Shown: in pieces, positions 43,955-52,995 of the stretch
Layout: each line of letters starts with the position of its first letter
Position numbering within the stretch: position 1 is the stretch's first letter
Assembly (NCBI GenBank): GCA_039105265.1
Contig: JAPFFF010000073.1
Location: 1 to 64,000, forward strand
DNA length: 64,000 nt
From: Tritrichomonas musculus
Taxonomy: Eukaryota; Parabasalia; Tritrichomonadida; Tritrichomonadidae
Reading direction: 5' to 3'
Translations under genes and position numbers: made by a program
Notes under the pieces: generated by a model
The model's database searches: none
Told to the model about the DNA's origin: nothing
Seen by the model: only the letters and a program-made list of their open reading frames with translations

Positions 43955-44482
43955 TTATGAACTATTTTTTAATTCAAAATAATCTGGATATTCTGCCAAA
44001 AGCTCTGTACAACCTTTAAACTCATCTGGAATTTGCCTACCACATCCATATGGGCAAATATGTGTATAAGTATTTCTATGTAAAAGCTCGAATAATTTTT
44101 TGATACTTGGATTTAATTGAGTATATATTTGTGAATAGGTATTTCTACGTGAATGAGTTTTTCCATGTGAATGTGAATTTTTTTGTGAATGAGTATATCT
44201 TTGTGAATGATAATCATTGAGATATTGTTTCTTGTATTGTGGGAAAAGGTTTTGATTACCATCTCCAATGTAAATCAGATTAAAAGTTGGACTATTTTCA
44301 ATAGAATAATCTTGAAGTTTAAACCAATTTACAGTGATCCTATTGTGATATACTAGACATTGCTGACATTTTGGAACACCAATTTTTTGTTCTATTTTGT
44401 TTTTAATGTCTTCAATGGTATCTCGCATTTCAACATCGAGAGTAAATGCAAGCGAATCAGGTGCTTTTACGAATATTTGCAT
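43955..44482 (-). CDS. Ubiquitin-like domain protein
   Basis: A 175-residue protein starting at the ATG at 44482. Residues 1-75 are a ubiquitin-like fold opening MQIFVKAPDSLAFTLDVEMR, with DTIEDIKNKIEQKIGVP aligning to ubiquitin's helix. The ubiquitin C-terminal RLRGG is absent (the domain ends NLIYIGDGN), so it is not a conjugatable modifier. Residues 80-120 are an unusual Ser/His/Tyr-rich linker with repeated (Y/N)(T/S)HS(Q/H) phrases. The C-terminus has CPYGCGRQIPDEFKGC, possibly a small metal site. Such proteins usually bind the proteasome or ubiquitin machinery; here the partner is unknown. A TCATTA motif lies just upstream. Confidence 0.85.
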   Translation of the reverse strand: MQIFVKAPDSLAFTLDVEMRDTIEDIKNKIEQKIGVPKCQQCLVYHNRITVNWFKLQDYSIENSPTFNLIYIGDGNQNLFPQYKKQYLNDYHSQRYTHSQKNSHSHGKTHSRRNTYSQIYTQLNPSIKKLFELLHRNTYTHICPYGCGRQIPDEFKGCTELLAEYPDYFELKNSS

Positions 44483-44488
44483 CTTAAT

Positions 44489-44494
44489 TAATGA
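44489..44494 (-). promoter_or_regulatory. Initiator-like TCATTA before UBL gene
   Basis: TCATTA on the minus strand, its A 10 bases upstream of the ATG at 44482, matches the trichomonad initiator TCAYTW. Confidence 0.5.
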
Positions 44495-44528
44495 AATAAA
44501 ATTTAAAAATAAGTCTAATAAATATAAA

Positions 44529-45412
44529 TTTTCATATACAAATTAACAAGACATTGAAGATGAAAATTTTATATACAAATTAACAAGACATTGAAGATCA
44601 AACTCTTCATGTTAAAAAGTCTACTTATTAAATGCTTTATGTGGATATTAGTCACTTTTATTATTTAATCACACTCAAAAAGTCACATAAATACCTTTTT
44701 TTAGAAGTTTACATAATTTGGATATGTTTTTTCAATTTCCAAGTTGATGATGTCTTAAAATATACAGACCAACCTCTTTTTCAGAAGTTTACTTATTTTT
44801 AAATAAGTCTAATTAACATAAACTTTTATATACAAATTAACAAGACATTGAAGATAGGCTTGTTAAGTCTCAATTTTCAATATCGATAATTGATCCCTTT
44901 TTCTGATATCAGTATCAAATCAAAAATTTTATCTCTGATATCATTAATGAATAAAAATAAAAGATCGATTATCAATATTGAAAATTTTTTAACGTATTAA
45001 AATTTTGTAAACAGTTTTAACTGATTACTTCACATATCCGTTATAAAATTTAATAAAAGCTGATTCTTTTACATAATAAGTTAGAATATATTTTTTTATG
45101 CCATTAAAATACTATTTTTAATGTTTTTTCAGGTATTAATTTCGATTAATCAAGATTCGTGATCAAAAGCATATTTTTTTTGTATCACATTTCATACTTG
45201 ATAATCGAATTCATCAATAAAAAGTTCCAATCGATAGCATTTTATTATCGATTATCTGAGTTAAAAAAAGTGCCAAACCTGATAATTGATATCAGAATAA
45301 CAAGCCTAATTGAAGATTAAATTTCATATACAAATTAATAAGACATTGAAGATAAATTTTATATGCAAATTAACAAGACATTGAAGATAAATTTTATATG
45401 CAAATTAACAAT
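44529..45412 (+). repeat. Cluster of about 35-bp repeats
   Basis: The phrase TATACAAATTAACAAGACAT followed by TGAAGAT occurs near 44535, 44572, 44829, 45327 (AATAAG variant), 45363 and, partial, 45398, preceded by TTTTA or TTTCA. The first two and last three copies are in tandem. The cluster is split by a 454-bp transposon that landed inside one unit. Confidence 0.8.
44855..45308. mobile_element. 454-bp MITE, family 3
   Basis: Inverted ends TAGGCTTGTTA ... TAACAAGCCTA, bordered by the 8-bp direct repeat ATTGAAGA at 44847-44854 and 45309-45316. The inside is rich in ATCGAT and GATATC phrases and encodes no protein. It inserted into one of the 35-bp repeats. A related right end lies at 47149-47177. 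Confidence 0.85.
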
Positions 45413-45732
45413 AATATGGTGTGAGAAAAATCAGACAAGCTTTTTGAAAGGATTCTATATGAAATAAATTTATGACGTTTGTCACTTTTTTATATTCAAA
45501 ATCACTCAAAATTTCTCATGAAGAACAATCTCTCGTTCTTTTTAATCATTAAAAACATAAGCATCACATTCTTGATATCCAGAAAAAATTTAAATGCTAA
45601 TGAAAGAGTGTGTTCATAACATTCTATCATTTGGCTGTAGGAGAAGTTGTTTCCATTCTAATACAAAGCGCAGTTGATGGAATGCATATGTCACCACTTA
45701 TAATTTGAATTTAATTTGAAAACATTTTTATT

Positions 45733-46185
45733 AAAGCTTTGATAAAGATCAAGTCAAGCCAGAAGTTACTTTCTTCGGTGAAAAATTGCCATCAGAATAT
45801 CAAAGAAATTATCAGAAAGATTTCAATAAATGTGATTTAAACATCGTCTATAGAAGTTCGATGCTGGTTACACCAGTTTGTATTTTGCCTCAATTCTTGA
45901 GACAAGGAGTTCCATGTTTCTTAATGAACAAAGAAAAAGTCAAAGAGAAAGGAAACAAAACGAAACAAATTATCGAAAAACACCACAGTAATCGGTTCCG
46001 ATTACAGTGGTGTTTTTGATTTCGAAAATAAAGATTCAAGATAATTGAATCGAAATTATCAAACGTCATGGATGGGAAAAAGAATTTGAAGAATTAATAC
46101 GAGAAACTGACTTCTCAAATCATCCTTTATCTCACATCATTTCTAATAATTCAAAAATAATTAAAAACTATCTATCTTCAATTCA
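45733..46185 (+). pseudogene. Sirtuin (Sir2) gene fragment
   Basis: Reads KPEVTFFGEKLPSEYQ, FNKCDLNIVYRSSMLVTPVC and QGVPCFLMNKEKV. This corresponds to the C-terminal half of the NAD-dependent deacetylase fold, where intact sirtuins have FFGE.LP, CDL..V.GTSL.V.P and VP..LIN.E. The GTSL motif is altered to RSSM. After a hairpin and a frame change the usual C-terminal helix appears (EIIKRHGWEKEFEELIRETD). The N-terminal half, with the Rossmann motifs and catalytic His, is missing. A host-gene ruin. Confidence 0.75.
45976..46017. repeat. Hairpin inside sirtuin fragment
   Basis: Arms GAAAAACACCACAGTAATCG and its inverse, with one mismatch, meet at a GTTC centre. The inversion marks the point where the sirtuin reading is disturbed. 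Confidence 0.7.
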
Positions 46186-46189
46186 ATTA

Positions 46190-46688
46190 CTTATTATTCA
46201 TCGATTTTTTTGCCTACCAAAGAATCTCGTGTTTTTGGTACAGGTGTTCTAAATGATCTTGAGCAATCACTTTTGTCATGTGAAGAACCTTTTGCTTAAA
46301 AACAAATCATTTTTTAACAAAAAACATTTTTTTTGCACAATAGAATTTTGCCCAAAAATTCTACCTACTTTTTTAAATGCCAGATAAATAAGTTTTGGCT
46401 AATCGTTGATAGATAATAAACTAAATAAAAATTCAAACTTGAAACTTTGTACTGTAGTATATAATTTTGCAACAATGTTATTTATACCAAATTTACCTAT
46501 TTTATAACTTTGCGATATATTTAACACTTTCTAAAACGCCAGTACATCAGTCTTTCCCTTTCAACAAATGGCATAATATCAAGAGATGAAGCAATTGGAA
46601 AAATTGTAAAAGATTACTGTATACGAATTGTATAACAACAATGTACAATTAGAACCATCTTTGTGGCTTTTCAATTAAACAAAAAAGT
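46190..46688. other. A+T-rich spacer
   Basis: No gene supported. A few phrases near 46205-46300 look vaguely protein-like but are too short to call. Confidence 0.35.
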
Positions 46689-46999
46689 TTGAAACACTTC
46701 AAGAAAAAGCACGGGTTGCAGAAGACAACAGTTGCACTTTTCTTTGAGATTCTTCCTTACAACATGCAGGAAGTCGCATCGAAGAATCTTATGAGCAACA
46801 AGCTGAAAGTTCGAATTGCTGTTGCGGTCGGTATGTCGCACATCCACAGTCGTAGGATGATGAACTCAGTCTTCGACCCAAAAATCATCGACTTTTTGTG
46901 ACTCGAGTCTTATGAAGGACATCGGCACTCTTGCTAAAATGCTGCAAGAGATGGTGAATGAAGAAGAATACGATATTAAAACAGACATCTACCTGTACT
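46689..46999 (+). pseudogene. Protein kinase gene fragment
   Basis: The frame from 46689 has no ATG start and reads NKLKVRIAVAVGMSHIHSRR, which is the segment before a catalytic loop, then SVFDPKIIDF, the region before DFG, with the catalytic loop deleted between them. After a stop another frame gives KDIGTLAKMLQEMVNEEEYD and IKTDIYLY, matching the kinase D.YSFG region. A ruined kinase. G+C is higher than in the flanks, so it was coding until fairly recently. Confidence 0.7.
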
Positions 47000-47148
47000 G
47001 AGTGCGATATTAAAACACTATTATTATCGCTGCATTAAAGATATCGATATGACTTATCAATAAAGTTAATAGTGTTTGAAGTTTTTCCTTGAAATCAAAA
47101 TTGAGAAATAAAATATTATCGATATCCTTTTACTACAAATTGACATTT

Positions 47149-47177
47149 TGATGATCGATATCAGAATAGCAAGCCTA
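47149..47177 (-). mobile_element. Solo end of MITE family 3
   Basis: GATATCAGAATAGCAAGCCTA matches the right end of the 454-bp element (GATATCAGAATAACAAGCCTA) except for one base. No left end is found nearby; the rest of the copy is lost or diverged. Confidence 0.6.
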
Positions 47178-47337
47178 TTCATCTCCCATTATAAAAGAAA
47201 TTTTGTTCCTTACTTTCAAAAAATCATCAATAAAGTAAAAAAAAAATGATTCAAATTTTATTTTTGTATAAAATTTCTTACAACAAACAACAACAATAAT
47301 AAAAACAAATAAGTAAAATGATTCACTCATTATTTTT

Positions 47338-48348
47338 TTAAATAAAATTCCTTTTTGCCAAAATCTCGATAACATCATTATAATACAAATTGACGAAATC
47401 AAACATTATCACGCCCACGAAAGTGTTTGGATTGGTAACCTCCAAATAGTAGCCAATCTTCGGTGTGATGTACTCAGCCACGACGTAAGGGAAGCACAAA
47501 GGTGAAGTTCCGCTTCCAAAATTAACGAACAACTTGTCTTTGTCAGTGTTGTTTGCCGCCTCGTCCAAAATTTGAGAGACGTGATTCCATTTTGTGCTTC
47601 TCTCGAACATTGTTGGCACCACGTAACAGTCCTGGATTCTGGCGGTTATGGTGGTTTGTGAAGTGAAAATTTTATTGTCTTGAAATTGAAGGTAATTTCC
47701 TTGCGGCGAATAAACTGGGTCAAAGCGGCGCAAAATGACAATTTTCCCACGAACTTTTTCAAGGGTGGGTGAATCTTCTTTCAAATAAAAAAATTCTTCA
47801 TTCCCTTCAATATATGACTGCATTGTCTCTGAAAAAGTTCGAGTATTATTGGTTGCTTCGTATTCTTCCTTGATTTGCATGAAAATGAACTCGCTTGGAT
47901 GGTTCTTTAAAAAGTTGATGCAGACATCACGAACTCCGGCTCCAAAACTTAGTTGTTGGTAGACTAATCCATGATGGATCATAAAAACATCACTGATATG
48001 CCGACATCGAATATCTAGATAGCGAACACCGTTTAATAATTGTTCTTCAATGGTCCATTCTTGGCATTCCGTAAGTACGCCGCCATATCGGGCACATGTT
48101 TCATGAGTGCCCGGAATACTAAGAGAAAAAATCTTCTTGTTATCATCAACTAATTTTAACCAATCTGAGGCTGGAAAATCTGAATTGGGAAGTTGAGATA
48201 ACCGTGGACGTGGTTTTTGAATTTCGGGTGTCAGTCTGAATTCATAAAATTTAATGGAAGCTATCTCTTCTTGAACTCGTATATCTTCGCCATATCTTAT
48301 TTGTGATATTGAGAATGCTAATAAAAATGATAATAGAAAAAATTTCAT
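47338..48348 (-). CDS. Secreted phosphatidylinositol-specific phospholipase C
   Basis: A 336-residue protein starting at the first ATG. Residues 1-16 (MKFFLLSFLLAFSISQ) are a signal peptide. Residues about 60-330 are a PLC X-type domain of the small bacterial-like PI-PLC class: SLSIPGTHETCA with the general-base His82, YLDIRCR with Asp112 and Arg114, and MIHHGLVY with the second catalytic His near 125. Length and order fit the Bacillus/Listeria type rather than the multi-domain eukaryotic PLCs; there is no EF-hand, Y or C2 part. It should cleave phosphatidylinositol, perhaps GPI-anchored surface molecules, outside the cell or in vacuoles. No membrane segment follows. This class is known in trichomonads and could derive from bacteria. 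Confidence 0.9.
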   Translation of the reverse strand: MKFFLLSFLLAFSISQIRYGEDIRVQEEIASIKFYEFRLTPEIQKPRPRLSQLPNSDFPASDWLKLVDDNKKIFSLSIPGTHETCARYGGVLTECQEWTIEEQLLNGVRYLDIRCRHISDVFMIHHGLVYQQLSFGAGVRDVCINFLKNHPSEFIFMQIKEEYEATNNTRTFSETMQSYIEGNEEFFYLKEDSPTLEKVRGKIVILRRFDPVYSPQGNYLQFQDNKIFTSQTTITARIQDCYVVPTMFERSTKWNHVSQILDEAANNTDKDKLFVNFGSGTSPLCFPYVVAEYITPKIGYYLEVTNPNTFVGVIMFDFVNLYYNDVIEILAKRNFI

Positions 48349-48881
48349 TTTGGGAAATAATATAAGAAAAATTCAATGAGTTCTCACAAAAAAATATTTA
48401 AATATTAGAGTCTCTTTTATTAATTCCAGTACGTTTTATTTTTCTTATAAACAAACGAAATATCGATAGTTTTTTCATCTGCCAATTATTTGCTGGAATT
48501 TGTACGATAATTATTTTGTAAATCGCTTTTATTTAGTGAATTTGTAGAATTTGCTTGAGTTTTAGGAAAAAATATTGAAAATGAATAATCTTTGCTTGGT
48601 TTGCTTATCCATGATGCTTTATAATCAACAATAAAAATGGAAAAAGTGATTTGAACGAATCGGGAATAGAATTTTTAATATCAATATGAAGAAAAATAGA
48701 AAACAATTTCCCTCATAAACTCATAATTTTCAAAATTTTGAAATTCGCCTTTTAGGTAAAAAAAAATTCGCCTTTTAGGTTAAAATAATTCATATCACAA
48801 GTGATATGAATATAAAAAATGATAAATTTCGAGTTCTTCCTCATGAAATATAAATTACTTATATAATTCTATTTAAAAATA
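48349..48881. other. A+T-rich spacer
   Basis: The phrase AATTCGCCTTTTAGGT occurs twice in tandem near 48744-48782. Otherwise nothing seen. Confidence 0.4.
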
Positions 48882-49709
48882 ATAGAGTCCCACAAAGAAG
48901 TCTCAGGTCGCCAGTAAATGTATACATTTTCATATATATATAAGACTAACATAAAAACATTTATTTTTTATGAATAAGCATAGGTTAACAAAGAACCTCA
49001 TGTTTATCATGAAATTCAGAAAATTATGAATAACATAACTTTTTCAGAGAAATATTCATTTTTTCATGAAAACCTGAGATTTCCAAATAAACCTGAGATT
49101 TCCAAAATAAAATTTTGAATAGAAAATTTTATCTTATGATTCGAATTATGTAAACTATCAAGCAATATATAAAAATACAAATATTGCATTTGATCTCTTT
49201 ACAAGATTCTCTTAAAGCATAAAAAAGCATTTAATATATGATATCATTATTCATTTACTTAAAAAATCATACAAAAATATAAAAAAGCAATAATTAAAAG
49301 TTTATAATGTCAGCTAAAGCAAATAAATAATGATAAAATGATTTTGGAGCCAAAAATGATGATGATGATAAAAAAAATGTACGTTTTAATCGAACTTTTT
49401 CATAATGAATAAACCATTCAATTTATTTTGGAAACCTCAGGTTTACATGGAAATCTCCAGTTTATCATAGAAATCTACAATTTTTTATATAAATCTAATA
49501 TATTCGTATATAATTGAAGTAATCAGTAAACCTTATGTTCATGAGATACCTTAGGTTATTTTGAAAATGTAATTATTTCTACGTAAACCTTGTATTATCC
49601 ACAAAAAAAAAGAGGTTTGTTGAGAAAGTTAGGTTTATTGTAAATGTATAAATATCCATAAATAACCTATGCTTTCCGGGCCATCTGAGACTTCTTTGTG
49701 GGACTCTAT
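48882..49709. mobile_element. 828-bp inverted-repeat transposon relic
   Basis: The ends form a perfect inverted repeat of 25 bp beginning ATAGAGTCCCACAAAGAAGT, bordered by TA on both sides. Inside are many diverged copies of AACCT(C/G)AGRTTT-like phrases, including a tandem AACCTGAGATTTCCAAA pair near 49069. No transposase frame is present. TA borders suggest a Tc1/mariner-like element, but flanks are so A+T-rich that TA alone is weak proof. Confidence 0.75.
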
Positions 49710-49813
49710 TATATGACAAAAATTATAATACTTTATAATATAGATTATAGAAAAAATATTATGTATAATTTTATTTTAGGATAATTTCAACAAAAATAGA
49801 TATCAATGAATAC

Positions 49814-51374
49814 TAATCTTTACTTTTTTTACATCACATTTTTATTAACGTAACAAAAGGGTTCGACTCTCTCAAATTTTTTATGATTGAAAAATAATAA
49901 TATCTTAAAAATTAATTATTCTTTCTATTTAATAAATTCTTAAATCAATATCTGATAAAATCTATATTCATTTAATATATCTTAAAAAACAAAAAATTTG
50001 TCATTTATTCCATAAATCATTAAAATAAGTGTTTTTATTATGATATTTGAGGCTTTTTCTTAAATGATTTATTATTTACATTATTTATATATTACTTGAA
50101 ATATAATAATAATTTTTAACAAATTATATTATTGATATTCAAGAAATTATTGTTTTTTATAAATAAAAATTTTGAATTAATAATTGAATAAAATACTAGT
50201 TTTTGAAAAATTTATTTTGATAATATCAGAATTTTGAAAATATATTATATTTATTAACAAATACTTATTATTTGGATAATATATTAGTTATATCATCATA
50301 TTAATGATTATATATTTATTATATATAATATAAATTATATATATATTATTATAAAAGATTAATTTACATTTTTACTCAGTTTATATGTATATCACAATTG
50401 AGAATTAATTATAATAACGTATTAATTCAATTTTATTTTTCATAAATAAATTTATCTTACATGATATTTAATTAATTACTTTTTAATTGATTTAAAAGAT
50501 GTAAATAAAATTATAAAAAAAGAATATATGACATAAATGTTACAAAATATTTATATAATTGGATATTTACAAATTCCCAAAATCTCTTTGAATGGTGGAA
50601 ATTAGATAATAACTCAAAAATATTTTCCATCTCAAAAGTTAAACTTTTTCTGTTTTTATTTTTTTTAGTGAAATATCTCTATTTTGGCTAATAGAATCGG
50701 CTTCATATTTAAAATTGCATCATGTTATTGATAATGCCAATATTTTTTATTATTAATTTTTTATTATTTTAGAATTTGATAACCGCCAAAGGTCGAACCC
50801 TTTTAACGTAACATTTTAACGTAACTTTTATATAAAAACAAAAATTTTGATGTAAATCAGTTATTTATGTTTAAAACAATATTTTTATTCATAATCTAAA
50901 GATAAAAACTATTTTTCATTAACTCTTGCTAATTTTGATCAAAAAACCATGTTATCGCAGATGATTCTATCTGATAGATATAATTAGAAGCAAAATATCA
51001 TAGAAAAAAAGGTTTTGTACGTCGATACTATTATAAAATAATTCAAATGCATCGAATAAATAAATCAAAACGATTTAGCCAATCATAATAAGTCGAAATA
51101 AAATCAGAATTTTATTATAAATATATAGTGCCATTTTACACCATCAAAAGAATGATCAAAGAAATATCAAAGTTTTAATGATTTATTAGCAATAATAACT
51201 GAATAAAAATTATTTCTGCTTTATATTCATGCTTTTTATATTTTAATTGACTAAATTTTTGAAGATAAAGATATTTTTCAAATAAAAAAATTAACGGAAA
51301 ATTACATATGTATTTACATATGTAATTTCTATCGTCCTGTGTAATTACATTGTATATACAAAAAGTAAAGATTA
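49814..51374. mobile_element. MITE family 1, copy 2, split by a nested element
   Basis: Same ends as the element at 14058-14658 (TAATCTTTACTTTTT inverted repeat), bordered by the 8-bp direct repeat ATGAATAC at 49806-49813 and 51375-51382. Without the nested 950-bp element and its 8-bp duplication the length is 603 bp. The two copies differ by only a few per cent, so the family moved recently. Confidence 0.92.
49855..50804. mobile_element. 950-bp MITE, family 2, nested
   Basis: Ends AAAAGGGTTCGAC and its inverse (13 bp, perfect), bordered by AACGTAAC at 49847-49854 and 50805-50812. The uninterrupted sister copy at 14092-14099 carries this AACGTAAC only once, which proves the target duplication. 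The inside is very A+T-rich, without coding capacity. Confidence 0.93.
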
Positions 51375-51382
51375 ATGAATAC

Positions 51383-51698
51383 AAAGAAATTGATGTTTTT
51401 ATTTCAAATTTTTAATTTTGATAAAATTTGGATCAAAATTGAGTTCTCATAAATGATAATAAATTGATTTGGTCTTTTACTTTTCTATCTATCATATATC
51501 GAATATCAGAGTTATTTAAAAAAGAATATTATTTAATGAAGAATTCTTCATTATTTCTAAAATATCATTTAATATTAATTTTATCTTGTGATTTGATATT
51601 CATTCTCTTTTTTTATGATTTTTGAAGAAGTAATAAAATTTGTCTATGATTATAAATCTTTTAAATATAACATATGTTATAGAGACATTTTGGATTTT
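51383..51698. other. A+T-rich spacer
   Basis: No gene or element seen. Confidence 0.35.
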
Positions 51699-51772
51699 TA
51701 TTCATTCATTACTTCTAAGTACAATTTAAAAATTTTATTTCAAACATTGTACTTAGAAGTAATGAATGAATA
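51699..51772. repeat. Perfect 27-bp hairpin
   Basis: Arms beginning TATTCATTCATTACTTCTAA are perfectly inverted around a 20-base loop. It lies about 440 bases upstream of the methyltransferase gene. It may be a foldback MITE or a structured RNA; no promoter or gene tail adjoins it. Confidence 0.85.
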
Positions 51773-52193
51773 ATGATATTTCATATTTCTAATCATCTGA
51801 TTTTACAAGTTTAAATAATGAAACATATGATATCTTAATCACAAGGTTATTTTTAAAGCATAGCATGAGTGTTTTTTTAAAAAAAATTTGGTCATTAATC
51901 ATTTAACAATACGAAAATGCCAAAAAAGATAAAATTTTAATTCAAAAAATCAAATAAAAAATAATATTGATTCAATTTATAGATATTGATAGAATTTATA
52001 ATTATAAATTGACTAGTTTATAGAAAGTGAAACTTTTTAAATATTTTTGTATATATTGAATATTTGAAATAAAAAAAAAATCTATTGAAAAAATTACTTT
52101 TTTGGCATATTCCTATCGTTATTTCATTTATTGAGATATTAAGCATTTTAAAGAGAATAGATAAATTTTCGAAAAAACGAAAATTTCTTCTCT

Positions 52194-52199
52194 TCATTT
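52194..52199 (+). promoter_or_regulatory. Initiator-like TCATTT before methyltransferase
   Basis: TCATTT in a pyrimidine-rich CTTCTCTTCATTTTTTTATT tract; its A is 17 bases before the ATG, fitting the trichomonad initiator TCAYTW. Confidence 0.55.
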
Positions 52200-52212
52200 T
52201 TTTATTGATACG

Positions 52213-52995
52213 ATGGATCAACATTGTGATTTTGGAATATATGCAGGCTCACTAGATATTAATTCAATTAAAGACGTTGAATTACCTCCCCAAGAACCAG
52301 ATGGCCGAATAAAAACATTATCAAACATGGGAATGGCAACGACGAATGTTCTAGGTTTATCAGAAGAATTTGTTGAGTACGCATCTAAATGTCGTCAGCC
52401 TGTTTTAGATGCTGGGTGCGCATATGGTGAAGCCTCGATCGCTGCATTAAAGAAAGGAGCCAAGTGTGTCATTGCAAATGAACTTCAAGATGATTTTTTC
52501 AATATCATTGTAAAAGATCAGCGATTAAATGAAGATGATAGGAAGCGCCTTTACTTCAAAGTTGGTAAAATGCCAGATGGAATCGATTTCCCTGAAAATT
52601 CGCTTGGCGCGATCCACATGTCGAGAGTCATGCATTTCTTTCATCCCGACGAAGTCGAAAGAACATTCGAAAAGGCCAGGAAATGGTTGGTGCCAAATGG
52701 CAGATTTTTCATATTAACAGCCTCGCCTTATCATTACTGCACTGAAGGCTTTGGTGAAGTTTATGAAGAACGATACGATAAAGGTGAAAAATGGCCAGGA
52801 GAAGTTACAGATTTCACTCTTAATTCTGGTCAGCAATTCGTTAAAAAGGCTCCAACGTATCTCCACGAAATTGACCCGAGAGTCTTGGTTCGGGTTGCTG
52901 AAAAATACGGATTTTTAATTAAAAAAGTGGCGCTTTATGGTGGCGAAAAAGACGAAGATTACACTAGTGCGATTTTTATCAACCGTAAAAAATAA
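52213..52995 (+). CDS. Class I SAM-dependent methyltransferase
   Basis: A 260-residue protein starting at the first ATG. Residues about 60-175 show a class I methyltransferase fold: motif I VLDAGCAYGEAS (64-75), an acidic residue after strand 2 (ANELQ, Glu90), FPENSLGAIHMSRVMHFF as the motif IV region with H-x-x-R-V-x-H, and ARKWLVPNGRFFILTASPY as motif V/VI. The substrate is not evident; relatives include small-molecule methyltransferases of bacterial type. There is no targeting signal, so it is cytoplasmic. G+C is higher than around it. It resembles bacterial proteins more than typical eukaryotic ones, so lateral transfer is plausible but unproven. Confidence 0.88.
   Translation: MDQHCDFGIYAGSLDINSIKDVELPPQEPDGRIKTLSNMGMATTNVLGLSEEFVEYASKCRQPVLDAGCAYGEASIAALKKGAKCVIANELQDDFFNIIVKDQRLNEDDRKRLYFKVGKMPDGIDFPENSLGAIHMSRVMHFFHPDEVERTFEKARKWLVPNGRFFILTASPYHYCTEGFGEVYEERYDKGEKWPGEVTDFTLNSGQQFVKKAPTYLHEIDPRVLVRVAEKYGFLIKKVALYGGEKDEDYTSAIFINRKK

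Noticed and set aside
49855-50804. tRNA B-box-like GGTTCGA sequences
   Set aside because: They are the inverted ends of the family 2 element; no cloverleaf can be drawn. I found no tRNA elsewhere in the window.
51175-51384. 69-codon minus-strand frame
   Set aside because: It covers the right end of the 49814-51374 element, including its inverted repeat, and has no conserved look.
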